Shown here: positions 23,201 to 34,961 of the stretch, one piece after another
Numbering within the stretch: the stretch's first letter is position 1
Layout of the letters: every line of letters begins with the position of its first letter
Assembly (NCBI GenBank): GCA_018257865.1
Contig: JAEUBA010000023.1
Coordinates: 62,001-126,000 of the forward strand
Direction of reading: 5' to 3'
DNA: 64,000 nucleotides
DNA from: Stereocaulon alpinum
Lineage: Eukaryota > Ascomycota > Lecanoromycetes > Lecanorales > Stereocaulaceae
Program-made: the position numbers and the translations under genes
Notes under the pieces: generated by a model
Told to the model about the DNA's origin: nothing
The model's database searches: none
Seen by the model: the letters and a program-made list of their open reading frames with translations, nothing else

Positions 23201-26200
23201 CGAGACTATCAGACCTCTCGTATACAACCACTGCTCGGCGTTTGCATCATGTCATGAGACGATCCTACTATACTCAAACAGTAGACGATCTCATACAACA
23301 GATTGGTGCGGACTTGTCGAAAAGTTCTGGCTTGCTCATTGAGCCCCCAAAAACAGCGCCATCGATCGTGTTCACCTTTACTGGCCAGGGTTCCATATAT
23401 CCTGGAATGGGGAAACAGTTATTCGAAAGCTGCACTCGGTTCAGAAGTAATCTACACTCATATCAAAAGATCTGTGAATCTCACGGCCTACCTCACATTC
23501 TGGACATCTTCTCGGATCCTAATATTGACTTGACCTTGAAGTCGACGGTACAGATCCAGCTAGCAATAACGTTCCTTGAAATTGCCACGGCCGACTTGCT
23601 AATATCTTGGGGCATTCGACCGAGCCTTCTGATAGGACATAGTCTTGGGGAATATGCCGCCATGTGCGTATCTGGCGTGCTTTCTGTTACCGACACCTTG
23701 TACTTGGTTGGGAAAAGATCCGTTCTTTTACAAGAACGTTGCAAGTCCGGGACCTACGCTATGCTGGCTGTGGGGGCGTCCGTGGAGCAGCTGGAGCCCA
23801 TATTAAACACAGCTCAGTTCAAATCTTGCCAAATCGCTTGCATCAACGCTCCCACCAAAACTGTTGTCAGCGGTCCAATCGACGACCTCAAAATGTTCAG
23901 AAATCGTATGCAGTCTGAGAAGATCCATACAACGTTTCTCGAAATCACCTATGGATTTCATTCACCCCAGGTTGATCCCATCTTACGTGACTTTGAAATA
24001 AGCGCGAAAGCACTCAACTTTGCGCGCCCTGCAATCCCAATTGCTTCCACGCTCATCGCTGGTACGATAGTCAAGGAGAAGGGAATCTTTTCACCGGGTT
24101 ATCTCGCACGACAAGCCAGAGAACCAGTCAATTTTGCGGGTGCATTGCAGGCATGTGAAGCAGCTGGTCTCATTAATACCAACAGTATTTGGTTTGAGGT
24201 TGGGCCTGAGCCCGTCAATCTCAGTCTGGTCCGCAATACCCTTAATCTCCCACCCAAATCGCTCCTTCCTATCCTCAAGTCAAGCGAAGATAATTGGAAA
24301 ACGGTCTCCCACGCTGTTTCAGCTGCTTACACGTCAGCGATCACGGTCGACTGGACCGAGTATCACAAAGAATACACGAACGCGTTGAGTCTCTTGGAGC
24401 TTCCTTCTTACGCCTTCGATCTCAAGGATTACTGGGCATCTTATAGCAGAAAGCCTGGGTCTAGCACACCGCTCGATGCGCAAATAGCCGCAAAGCCATT
24501 GTCTGATTCATTTTTACCATCCACGACCCTTCAACACCTTCTGCAACAGCCAGTGCAGTCTGAACATGGGACATCTGCAGTATTCTCATCTGCCTTATCG
24601 GAACCAATGCTCCTCGCTGCGATCAAGGGTCATCTGGTAGACGGCACCGCCCTATGCCCAGCAAGCGTCTTCTGCGATATGGCTTTCGCTGCAGCCAAGT
24701 ATCTCTTCACAAGGGCCAATCCAGATCGGAGCGTACCCACGATGGTGCTTGAAGATTTGGAGATTACCCATCCCTTGGTTGCATCTGGTAAGAATGTCCT
24801 CCAACAGACAGTCGAGGTGAATGCCTCTAGGGCTCATGAATCCGCGTTGGTCAAGGTATCTTTCAGCTCTAGAGATGCTGGCTCTTCGTCTGTCCACGAA
24901 CATGGCTCTTGTGCAGTCCGTGTTGGTGAAGCAGTCAAATTACGAGCCAATCACCACGATACATCAAGAGAAGCCAAAGCCAAGCTAGACGGTCTTGTTG
25001 CCTCTGCGAAGACAGGGCAGCAGCTCCGACTGCCAAAACTGATCGTCTACAAACTTTTCGCCAGTCTTGTTGACTACAAAGCCGCCTACCAAAGCATGGA
25101 CGAGGTCTATCTGGACAACAGCCACAAAGACGCCGCAGCATCAGTACGTTTAACAGATAACCAGAACACCGGAACTTTCACCTGCAACCCGTACTGGATC
25201 GATGCAGTCATCCATCTGGCTGGTTTTGTGTTGAACGGCGATGTGACCAAGCCGGATGATGTTGCCTACATATCCACAGGCTTCAAGGAGCTTTTCATTC
25301 TCGAACCTCTCAAGCAGAACACAGAATATTTTAGTTTCTCGAGCATTCAAGCCGAAGACAAGAAAGGGGTATCTTCGGGGCACGTATATGTCTTCCAAGA
25401 ACAGCGACTGGTGGCAGTGTGCGCAGGGATAACGTTCCAAAGGATGACCAAGAACGTCCTGAGAATGGTCATGGGAAAATCAGAGGTGCCAACCAAGTCA
25501 AACGCAAGCGAACACTCGATCGACAGCAAAGCATCCTTCACTCCGGTCGGATCATCCGTCGGTCTTGCAGACACAGCTGCAACGAGCGTATCCAATGGGA
25601 ACGCGTCACAAATTGCCCAAACATTACTCGCAGCGGTGGCCTCAGAGACTGGATACAGCATGGAGGACATGGGACCCTCGGCATCTTTTGCTGATATGGG
25701 GGTCGACTCACTGATGAGTATTGCAATTGTCTCCGCTGTCAAAAACCAGATTGGAGTTGAACTGCCTGGGTCATTCTTCCAGGAGCACCTCACCGTGGCA
25801 GATGTGACGAATGAGTTCACAATGACAGATGCGAATTCCGGCTCCGTATCTACATCGCAATCCCCGCCCCTAAGTATGCATAAGGATGACGACCTAGCAC
25901 AAACTCCCAACATAGCGGCTCTCATCGAAAAACTGGGCTCGAACCCAGAGGCAAAGAGCGATGAGACTGTCATTGATCAGGTCAATATCGACCCATCTCT
26001 GAGAAAACCAATCCAGGCCCCTATCGACTATAGTGCCTTCACCAGCCAACGTGTGTTGGTTCAAGGACGCGCAATGTCCAAAGCAACACCTCTCTACCTC
26101 ATAACAGACGGCGCAGGATCTGCCGCAGCCTACATCCATCTCCCACCCCTCCCTTCCGGCGGCAAGATCTACGCTCTCGAATCTCCCTTCCTCAGCGAAC

Positions 26201-26970
26201 CCACCAAATTCACTTGCAGTGTCGAAGAAGTAGCCGGTCTGTACCTAACCGCACTTCGACAAGCACAACCGGAAGGTCCTTATCTCCTTGGCGGATGGTC
26301 TGCCGGTGGCGTCTACGCATACGAGGTATCACGCCTGCTACTGAACCAAGGAGAGACAGTGCTGGGTCTCATCATAATCGACATGAGAGTTCCAAAGCCA
26401 ATGCCCGATGGCCTAGAGCCGACAATGGAGCTCGTCGAAGAGGCCGGACTAGTAATGGGACTAACGCGCGCAGGGCAGTCAGCCTCGACCGTCTCAAAAT
26501 CAACAAAGCAGCATCTTCTTTCAACAGTGAAAGCCCTCATGCGCTACAAACCCATACCCATGGACCCCATCCGCAGACCTGGCTACACATGTCTCATCTG
26601 GGCCAAGAAGGGGTTGAAAGAGCGCGAGAGTATCGGCAAAGAAGAACCTGAGCCGCCGGGCGCGACGGAAGAGGATTCCCCGTATTTTGGAAATGTCATG
26701 GAGGATCCGAGGACTGGGCTTCGGTCTTGGTTCTTCGCGAAGAGGACGAATTTCGGTCCTAATGGGTGGGATAAACTCGTGGGGGAAGTCGATATTCATA
26801 CTATTGATGGGGATCACTTTTCTATTGTTGTCCCGCCACTGGTAAGTGATGTCACTCTGCCACCAAGTACTACGCGAGCGCGAAATTTTTGCTAACGCTT
26901 TTTACAGGCCAAGGTGCTGGGACAGATTATTCGAAGGGCTATCGAGAAGTCGGTGGTGAAGAGGGTTTAG
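20295..26970 (+). CDS. Non-reducing polyketide synthase (SAT-KS-MAT-PT-ACP-TE)
   Basis: Seven exons (20295-20584, 20639-21599, 21658-22318, 22446-22729, 22778-22987, 23038-26841, 26908-26970) give 2090 residues. The SAT (about 1-340) has its cysteine near 118 in GLCTGLLPA. The KS (about 385-800) has the active cysteine near 554 in DAACASSS, plus EMHGTGT and ANVGHGEA. The malonyl AT starts near 914 (FTGQGSIYPGMG) with serine about 1004 (GHSLGE). The product-template domain has histidine about 1334 and aspartate about 1524 (NPYWIDA). There is one ACP (serine about 1693, GVDSLMS). The TE has serine about 1890 (GGWSAGG) and histidine about 2062 (GDHFS). There is no C-methyltransferase and no reductase. 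The features GLSKGGFLSPTG and a single ACP with TE fit the orsellinate/resorcylate clade. It should take the reduced chain through SAT, extend and cyclise it, and release it as a lactone, ester or acid. Whether the TE makes a macrolactone is inference. Confidence 0.95.
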
Positions 26971-28812
26971 ATTGTATGTGTTGTATGTGTTGTGTAGTTC
27001 GAGATTGGTTTCGCGTTTCTACCTCGGATAGTAGTGCTTATAATTTGTTGATAGAGTTGAGTCGGGAGTGTTGATGTAGTACATCTCTACGTAGAAATAG
27101 ATTGATAGCATCTAAGATTTTCGTATTCCTTGACTGTTCAATGGCATCTAAGAGGACATACTGACCGTCCATCTCATCACCGCCAAGCAGCACTACGTAT
27201 CCATCTTCCGTAACTACATACCTCATGGTCCCTTCCCCTCCACAGCTACATCAACACCTCCCTTCCTCTTAAAACGGACATATCGCCCACACACCCCTCC
27301 AAGTCCAACCCCCCGTCCCCTCCCTACACCACAACCCCCGTCCCCGTCCCCGTATCCCCCCCCCTCCCCTCCCGTAACACCTCGTATTCCCACAAAACCA
27401 TTCTGGCACTAACAAACCCCTGGACCTCCTAACCCCAAAACAAGCATTCCCAAACCCGCCATCGTTCCATCCGGAAGCGAAATACGGGGCCAGAACTTCG
27501 GGTTTTGCTTTTTCGGCGAGGAACGGATGCCGTTTTTGGGTTTTGGTGACAGGGGGTAAGTGAGGATCTTCATGCGTTTTTGGGCTTGGTGCTAGGGGTT
27601 TAGGGGGTTGGGAGCCGAGGCGAGAGCGAGATTGATACCCCGGATGGGGCCGGAGGCAAGGTAAGGTATGCTTTTGGTGGTTTGGGAGGGCTTTACCCTA
27701 AGGTTTTGGGGGGTAGGGGAGATTGCGCTGGAGTGAGGATGGTACGTATGCGGCTCAAGGTGTTTCTAGATGGAGGCAATGGGGGAATGATGATGCGTTG
27801 GGGATGTTGTGGGTGAGAGGGGTTGGAGACCGCTGGTTTGGGATGGGTTGGTGTTGTTTTGGGAGGTACTGTAGAGTGGAGCAAAGTCGACTGTGTAATG
27901 CTTGTATGACACAACACGCACATAGGTAGCTACGTATATTGAGTGGAGACGGGAGGATGCATCAATGCATACTGAAACCACCGATATCTTAAGCCTCTGG
28001 CGGACACGCATCTACGATGATTCGGACGGATCTCCTTGAAGCCTCCAGGCCATTGACACGTTTGAAGCCTGCTCAGCCAACGTGCGGAATCCCATACGGC
28101 ACAGTGATATCATGGTACAACGAAAGGCAAGCTCGCAGCGACAGGCCTCGAAGTCATGGGTATCATGGTCGCTGGATCAGACAATGCATTTGTTGGCAGG
28201 AGTTTGGATCACAACCCTGGCCTGAAGATGACCGTACAGTTTGCCAACCAAGTAACAAAATTGCAGATACGTATATCGAATCATGGAATCCTAACTTTTA
28301 AGGCGTCCAGATGGCTGAACACGACAACATGTTTCAGACGCCCTGCGCCCTCTCCAACGTAATTCATGCAGGTAAGGCAGATAAACCAACAACAACAACA
28401 GTAACACAAGCTTTAGATTCCAACAAGATCAACAGGTGTCCATCGTAAACCTAGATATTAAGCATATCAAAATGGCCAAATCAACCAGTGACAGATTTGA
28501 GAGTAGAATTGCAGTGCCAGTAACAGCCATATATCGGCCTTTTCGAATTATATGATTACTATTATACAAAATAAACTTGTTTTCTCAAATTAATATGTAA
28601 ATTTCCATCATAAGCTCATTCCCTCCCAATCCAAGTACGTCCCTATGTTCTGTGTGGTTGGCACAAAAACAGAAAACTGGGTAGGATGTGCGACAGCTCA
28701 GCCAAGCATGTCAGCAGTAGATAATCCCCAAGCAAACCTAGCTGCCCTAGAGAGCCAATATGTCCAGCGAAACCACGCCCTTTCAAATCATGCTGAGGTA
28801 AATATGATGCTC
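26971..28812. other. Convergent intergenic region with C-rich then G-rich tracts
   Basis: This 1.84 kb lies between the ends of the non-reducing PKS and the galactose oxidase. From about 27236 to 27480 the plus strand is very C-rich, including CCGTCC units. From about 27500 to 27880 it is G-rich. Open frames are short. A frame near 28138-28362 and a minus-strand frame at 27409-27573 look faintly protein-like, but I could not support either as a gene. Confidence 0.5.
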
Positions 28813-30921
28813 TTACGGCACGGGGACGTTGATGAATTTGGCCAAGCTGGGGGTACCCTGCTGGTTCATGACGAAAAGCATGTACCAGCCTGGAAGCATG
28901 ATTCCGGGGTCGGTGGGTAGAGGCAGGGTATAGGTAAAGCCATTGGTAGTTCGTGGGTAGAGGGGAATGCGGCGCTGATCCGTGTTGACGGTGTGGGTGG
29001 TTGAACTTAAGCGGATGAAATCAAATTTGGTGGCCGCCATATCTGTGCTAACAGTGATGGTGCCGCTGATGGGAGCACTGGTTGGGGCATTAGTGATGAC
29101 TGGGCGAACGGCACGGCTGCCGTCGCCGTTGAAGAGGTAGGGTGGACTGTAGATTTGCGCATCAAAATGGTTGGTTGCGCAGGAACCGCAGAGACCTCCT
29201 CCACCGCTGAGAACGGTGGCGTCGGCCAAGAGGAGGGCTGTGGAATGGTAGTTGCGGGGGATGGTGTTAGGGGAAAGCTTGACGAAATTCGTTGTGACGG
29301 GGTCCCAGAGTTCAGGCTGCAATTGGGAGGTGTCGTCCGAGAAAGGCTGGGCGTTAACTTGACCACCGGTGATGAAGACTTTGCCGCCTGGCAGAACAAC
29401 AGCATTGGCGAATGTACGCTGGAACCACATAGGGTTGATTCTCTGGACGCCGGGAAAGGTGTTGGGACCGTTGATCTGGATGATGAAGGCATTTGATGTG
29501 GAGGTGGAAGATTGGTAGCTGGGTGAGCCACCGAGCGTAAGAATCTTGCCTTGCGTAGCATCGTACATGACGGCCATACCACACATGGCATCAGCATCAT
29601 TGCCACGGGTACCTGCACCGGCGACACTACCTGCACCACCTGTGCCATACCAGTTCATGTTCTTGCTGGGGCCAGCTTGGAAGACGTAGCCGTTCTTCCA
29701 GCCGAAGAGCCAACCGTGATTGTCTGCACGATATACGCCTTGAGCATCGTTCGTGAGCATGGGTTGAACGGGAGCACCGGAAAGTGCAGTCCAAGTGTTG
29801 GAGAAAGGGCTGTAGAGTTCTCCGTTCTTGTTACCGAGTCCACCAGCCCACGAACCACCAATCATGAATATGTTGCCATTTGAGAGGGTTGCCTGTGCTG
29901 CGTATCCTCGGGGAACATTCATTTGGGCTCCAGCTGTCCACTGATCGTACCTGGGACTGTAGATAGAGGTCTTGTAACTGGTGTCCCCACCGGTAGCGAT
30001 GAAGCGGCCAGTAGTGTCGACAGAAAGACCCTCACAGAACATGTCATGTCCAGTGTTGGTGACATTTCGCTGTGAGACAACGCCAGTTTGTGGGAAGTAG
30101 GTGGCTGTGAGGGTGTATCCACCGTTACTGCCACCAAAAGTGCTTGCGGCATAAGATGACCAAGCCAAAACGTTTCCGGAGTTGTATTGGAGAGCAAGCG
30201 AGACAGGCACGATGGGGAAATCGATTGTTGGACTCCACTCCCCCCCGGCTTTTGCAGGCGCTTGTTGGGTTGTTTGGAAGATGTTGAAAGATGCGCAGCT
30301 TGTCCATGGACCCCGGCCACCTGCTTCAGTCTGGGCGATGAATCGCACAAACTGCGCGTAAGTAGCCTCGAAGATCGTGGTCTTAGTCAAGCTGGTATCT
30401 GCGTATGTACCCGTGGCAACAGGTGTGCTGAAGGTGATACCGTCAGTACTGACTTGAATGATATGCTGGCCAACGTTCCCGTTGAGCTGCCCATCCTGAC
30501 GAGGAACGTATGCAATACTGTTGATGAGATATTTTTGCTTCATATCAATCGTCAGAGTGTGCGGGAGAGGGTTGCCGTTGGCACCAAAGGGAGTGTGCCA
30601 GTATGTGTTGGTATCGCCATCGAGCACATTGGATGGGGGGTAGCCAGGCTGGTAGCTGTCTGCGGTAGCGGTCCACTGTGTAGGAGTGATGGCCGCGGCC
30701 ATTATAGCTGGGGCCGATCTTCCTTCAGGAATCGCGTCAATCGCCACACCATCGAGTGTTTGAACACCCTCAGTGCTCAATTGACCGTTCTGAGCAGCGG
30801 CCTGCTGGACGTTCTTTGCGTTCGGTACAGAGGCTGGAACGATCTGCTGTGGAGTAATAGCATTGGCGAAGTTCGCCGACAGCGACATGAGCGCCAACAG
30901 GCGCAACATGGTCGGCTTCAT
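28813..30921 (-). CDS. Secreted galactose oxidase-type copper radical oxidase with CBM32
   Basis: A single exon of 702 residues. The frame stays open 18 codons further upstream, but the ATG at 30921 directly precedes a good signal peptide (LRLLALMSLSANFANA), so I start there. A propeptide-like stretch is followed by a discoidin/F5-8C fold (CBM32; VLDGDTNTYWHTPF, about residues 85-220), then a kelch beta-propeller and a C-terminal DUF1929 domain. The copper and radical residues of galactose oxidase are all present: Cys296 (MFCEG), Tyr340 (RGY), Trp358 (GGSWAGG), Tyr558 and His559 (NYHS), and His643 (TTHTV). The Cys-Tyr and Cys-Trp spacings (44 and 62) match the known enzyme. It should oxidise a primary alcohol to an aldehyde with release of hydrogen peroxide outside the cell. 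It is convergent with the non-reducing PKS. A role in the pathway is possible, but independent sugar oxidation is more likely. Confidence 0.92.
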   Translation of the reverse strand: MKPTMLRLLALMSLSANFANAITPQQIVPASVPNAKNVQQAAAQNGQLSTEGVQTLDGVAIDAIPEGRSAPAIMAAAITPTQWTATADSYQPGYPPSNVLDGDTNTYWHTPFGANGNPLPHTLTIDMKQKYLINSIAYVPRQDGQLNGNVGQHIIQVSTDGITFSTPVATGTYADTSLTKTTIFEATYAQFVRFIAQTEAGGRGPWTSCASFNIFQTTQQAPAKAGGEWSPTIDFPIVPVSLALQYNSGNVLAWSSYAASTFGGSNGGYTLTATYFPQTGVVSQRNVTNTGHDMFCEGLSVDTTGRFIATGGDTSYKTSIYSPRYDQWTAGAQMNVPRGYAAQATLSNGNIFMIGGSWAGGLGNKNGELYSPFSNTWTALSGAPVQPMLTNDAQGVYRADNHGWLFGWKNGYVFQAGPSKNMNWYGTGGAGSVAGAGTRGNDADAMCGMAVMYDATQGKILTLGGSPSYQSSTSTSNAFIIQINGPNTFPGVQRINPMWFQRTFANAVVLPGGKVFITGGQVNAQPFSDDTSQLQPELWDPVTTNFVKLSPNTIPRNYHSTALLLADATVLSGGGGLCGSCATNHFDAQIYSPPYLFNGDGSRAVRPVITNAPTSAPISGTITVSTDMAATKFDFIRLSSTTHTVNTDQRRIPLYPRTTNGFTYTLPLPTDPGIMLPGWYMLFVMNQQGTPSLAKFINVPVP

Positions 30922-33900
30922 GATGTTGGTGCTTGTGGGAGTAATTAGTAAATATGGCCAGAGGCAGGAGAGCAAGCGTAACGACTGTAGCTATGATCAA
31001 GCGAATGAGAATGTTTCAATATAGGGAACAGCACATGGGTCGGATCTTCAACGACAGTGAAGGCAATTAAGTATTATAAAGAAGGTAGAATGGATTAAAG
31101 AGAGTGGGGAAAGGAAAGGTTCTAAGGAACTGGCGTTGTAGGAAACCATAAAAGAGTGGCAGGGGTGGGAAAGGCGTGAAGATGTAGAATTGCAGGAAAT
31201 TGGATGATTGGCGTCGAGTAGGGTATGGTAAGGTCAGCCCGGTTAACCGGCGACTTGAGGGCCAGCCTTTGTCGCGCTAACGCCATTGTTGGTAGAGGTG
31301 TTCGTGAATGGTCGAAGATGTCCCGTTCGAGTCAGTTGTGGGTCTTGCCGTTACGAGTGTTAGTGGCTGGAGAGGGCGTAGGTTGTTGATGTTGGTTGGT
31401 GTGTCGCTCGCTAATAGGGGTTTCCAGGGTCCAGCCATCCCTTTAAAGGTATCGCGCGGCTGGGAAGCGTGGGCTGGTAAGGTATGGAGTACTAGAGTAG
31501 CGTCGCACTCAGACTATTGATCTCGTCGATCTATATTGAAACCCCTTGTACCGAAAAGGGCCCCAGACAATGCCCATCCCTATCTAAAGCCTCCTTTCTG
31601 GGCACGCATGGCTAGATGTGTCGTGCACACATGACATAGGATAAGCGAGGTTTGCTACCATGGTGCTCAGATAGGGCTTAGAAGAGAGAGATGAGGAGTC
31701 GTAACTAGTGAGGAGTCCCGTCGTATAGAACCAACAGAACCAAGAAGTCTGGCCCGATAGGAATAAGCACAAACACGAGACATGTGAGCCAGGCTCGAGA
31801 AAATAGAGCTTGGTACCACGCTCACCCGCGGTATGTCGTCTTAGTCTTAGCCCCAACCGTATCAAGCAGACCCCAGAACCCTGTAAGCCATGTCGGGCAA
31901 GATCGTGCTTAGTTCCAGGGGGAATAAAAATAGCTTGCAGGCTCGAAAGCTCGTGCCGCCAGGGAAGCGACTCCCAATCGTCCAGGGCCCACCCGCCTTT
32001 GGCCCCATAAAACCGGAACTTCGAAAGTCATCGTTCACTCGGTCAATTATTGAGATGCTGCATGCCGCCAACAAAACCAAGGACACCTGATCCCGATGTT
32101 CTTCCTCGTAAGGAACGAACTTTGACGATGTTGAAGGGTTTGTCCGAAGAGACTTCTCGCGAGGCAACTCTCGTGGCTGTCATGGCCTGGAATGCGGGGA
32201 ACCATTACCTAACTCCGGGTCAGGAGTTCGGCGTCAGACATGGTCGCTAAACAACCTAAAGGTACCTAAACAGTCCTGACCAAATTTGGGTTTCGCATGC
32301 GACTGGAAGGTTTTCCGCCTCTGCTTCCTCAAAGCGATGGAGTCATCCTGAGTTATCGTCTGCCCTCCTGTTTGGCTCGGTACCAGTGTCTGTATGCGTT
32401 CTGCGAACATCTACCGACTGCAATCATTTTTCAACGCTTACGAGTCTCCACATTATACACATATTACGGCTTGATGCAATCTAGATTGATTGAGCGTGAA
32501 CTGGCCGTTACGGAGCAACCGTCAAAATTCTCCGGTGGGATCTCGGGATTGACTGGCCGAGCGTCTCGACTTCCAGACTGTCCCATCTTGGGAGTAAGGG
32601 ATCAGGAGGTGGGCGCGTTGTGAAGTTCCGCCATGACACGATCGGGGCAAAAGGTCTCACACTTGAAGCTTCAGATATGCTTTTGCAGACATCGTCGTCC
32701 CTGTAGATTGATCTTGATTGACGTAGGCATTTTATTGCAGACGATACCCGCTTGCTTGCATACCTAGCTCACCATCTGCCAAGAGTCAAATGCAAGCAGG
32801 AAGAGCCGCAAGTTCTGACAGGCGACGCTGCCATCGGCATTTGGCCACATTATGCGGGATTGACAGGCTCGACAGGTGCTGTTGTTCGTGCTGGACCAAG
32901 CATTCCTCCACAGCAGCCAAGTTCTCGCGACGAAGTATAGGACACAACTGGCTCTGCTTGCATCCTGGGTTGAACAGCAGGTTGAGAAACGTCGCTCCCA
33001 GCCCGTCATGCGGTCCCTTCTTTTATTCGTGCAATTATTATGCATGAACAACAAATTCTGCATATACGACGATCTTTTAAGCGCTGCGAAATCGTTCAAG
33101 CCCCGGTTCTATTACTACATGAACAAGCTGGGAAGTAATACTTGCATGTCCTGGAATTGATCGGTGCCCGTCCAGTCAAGAAATGACAGTGCATTGCGGA
33201 GCTGATGACAAGAAACACTTCCAATCTCGCAAGGCGGACTCATGCATCTACCCCCCAATTTCCTCGCCATCTCTTTTTGGCCGTCCACTGTATGGACCAA
33301 ACCAGCGGAAAATGAACAAGACATGATCCAATAACACCTGAGGCTTTAATCTCTGCTACAAAGTCTGCTTGATTATCTTCAGTAGGATCGGATTGGCTAT
33401 CATGAAGGACAGAGAGATACAGGGCATTTTCTGCCAGATTACCGTGCAATGTCGCGGGCTGACTGCATTTTGCTGTTGCCCAACTCGAGAGCGTGCCGCC
33501 TGCCTTATGCACAAGTACTTTGAGGAAAGACCTTTGCGATCCAGGCGAGGCTTCAAGCGATTCGGATTTCACCGCTGGTGCTTTCGGCAAGAGCCTGCAA
33601 CATCTCGCCGTATACAAGTCTAGGTCTCACATCATGATCCACAAACATCACATGTCTCTTTGTCATTCAGCTTCAATCTCATTTCTCGCTTCTCCATAGT
33701 TATCAATTCCTCAAAACAGTCAGCGACACGCCTATGGGAAGCCATACTCTCACCCTGACTGAGTACATGTGGAGATTGTTGTCTAGAGCTGAAGAGAACT
33801 GACGGAAAACCGTTGATCAACAATAGCGCGCGTTGGATGGAAGAACCCGCGCCACTTCATTACCACTTCTCAGCCCCCAAGCTATGGAAAATCCCGACCT

Positions 33901-34961
33901 CGTCCCATAGTTCTAGAATCCAACAATCGACATCTTCAACTTTACAATCTCCTGATCTCCTGACCTCGCAAAATATTACCCCTGAAACCTCAACTCGACC
34001 AAAAAGGTAAACCCACAACCGCCCAGTCGCTAAAACTTGGCCCAACTTAGCGAACACGAAGCACAAGGCTAGCGCCAAGCTCTTTGCCGAAATGAGGCCC
34101 ACGTAACAACTGTTCCAAACGCGTCATCTGCTCCCCAAACTCGGATAATAAATCCGAAGATGGTATTTTGGAACAAAACACTGTCTAAGAACGCCTCTGT
34201 TTTAAACCCACTATGTACTGTAAAGCGAACAAAATGCCAGTCGTCGTCGTCGTCGTCGTGGTGCGCGGTACAAGGCGCTTGCAACTCCGTATGTCTTGAA
34301 CAGCCAAGCCCCTCATCTCAGGGGCTAAGCCTTGGCCGCCAATGGAAAGCGTCGCCTTAGACACTAAATCAACTAGAAACTAGGCGTGTCGAACAACACA
34401 CCGCCCCTATCTTGGAGCAAATTCGATTCATTCACCGGCTATCGTCCTCCTCGACACAAGGCGCTTGCGAGCTCGTATGCCCTTGGACGCCCAAGCCCCT
34501 CATTTCAGGAAATAGGAGTCAAGCGGGTTTGGTGTTGCGGACGGAGGGTGTGAATCGCGTGGTGGGGGGCGATATGATATGAGAAGGGGGGGGGGGGTGG
34601 AATGGGGGCTGGGGGAATCGATGACGGGAAGGAGGAATGTAGATCTGTATGTAGTATTGTTGTGGGTTGCACTGTATGGATGTGGTGATGAGATGGAAGA
34701 AGCTTAGATGGATATGAATTCCGTGAGAGCACCGCGACTGTATCATTAATCACAGAAGACATGAATCCTAAAAAGATCATCAGGCTATCGACTTTTATTT
34801 CAAACAGATCATCAGCGCTGTCGAGATGTGTAGCCCGCCTCTCTAGCCATGCAAGACTATGGCACAGTTCAAAAGAGCTCATGGCTCATCTATAGCGTGC
34901 GAGGTGCTCAGCTCTATATTTTGATACGACATGCTTTTATCTAACAACATACACCCTCCTC
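30922..34961. other. Four-kilobase interval with no recognisable gene
   Basis: Open frames in all six frames are short. The longest (33240-33617, minus) has no motif I recognise. The interval contains a pair of diverged direct repeats (34270-34322 and 34456-34509), a short CGT/GTC microsatellite near 34240-34257 and a G-run near 34587-34598. The left end is the upstream region of the galactose oxidase gene. Confidence 0.5.
34270..34509 (+). repeat. Diverged direct repeat pair, about 53 bases each
   Basis: Copy one (34270-34322) and copy two (34456-34509) both start ACAAGGCGCTTGC and both contain CCAAGCCCCTCAT followed by TCAGG. They lie 186 bases apart. In copy one the end extends to a short palindrome with arms AGCCCCT and AGGGGCT (34307-34326). 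The second arm is lost in copy two. Confidence 0.6.

Noticed and set aside
27409..27573. Minus-strand 54-codon frame ending in a Gly/Leu-rich stretch
   Set aside because: It looks faintly protein-like, and a following exon could be imagined, but no homologue is recognisable and the base composition is extreme.
28138..28362. Plus-strand frame containing a GIMVAGSDNAFVG-like segment
   Set aside because: Protein-like in places, but without a start, a splice structure or a family I know. It could be a gene fragment, not enough to annotate.
33240..33617. Minus-strand frame of 125 codons in the empty 4 kb interval
   Set aside because: No recognisable domain, opposing overlapping frames, and no supporting splice or start context.
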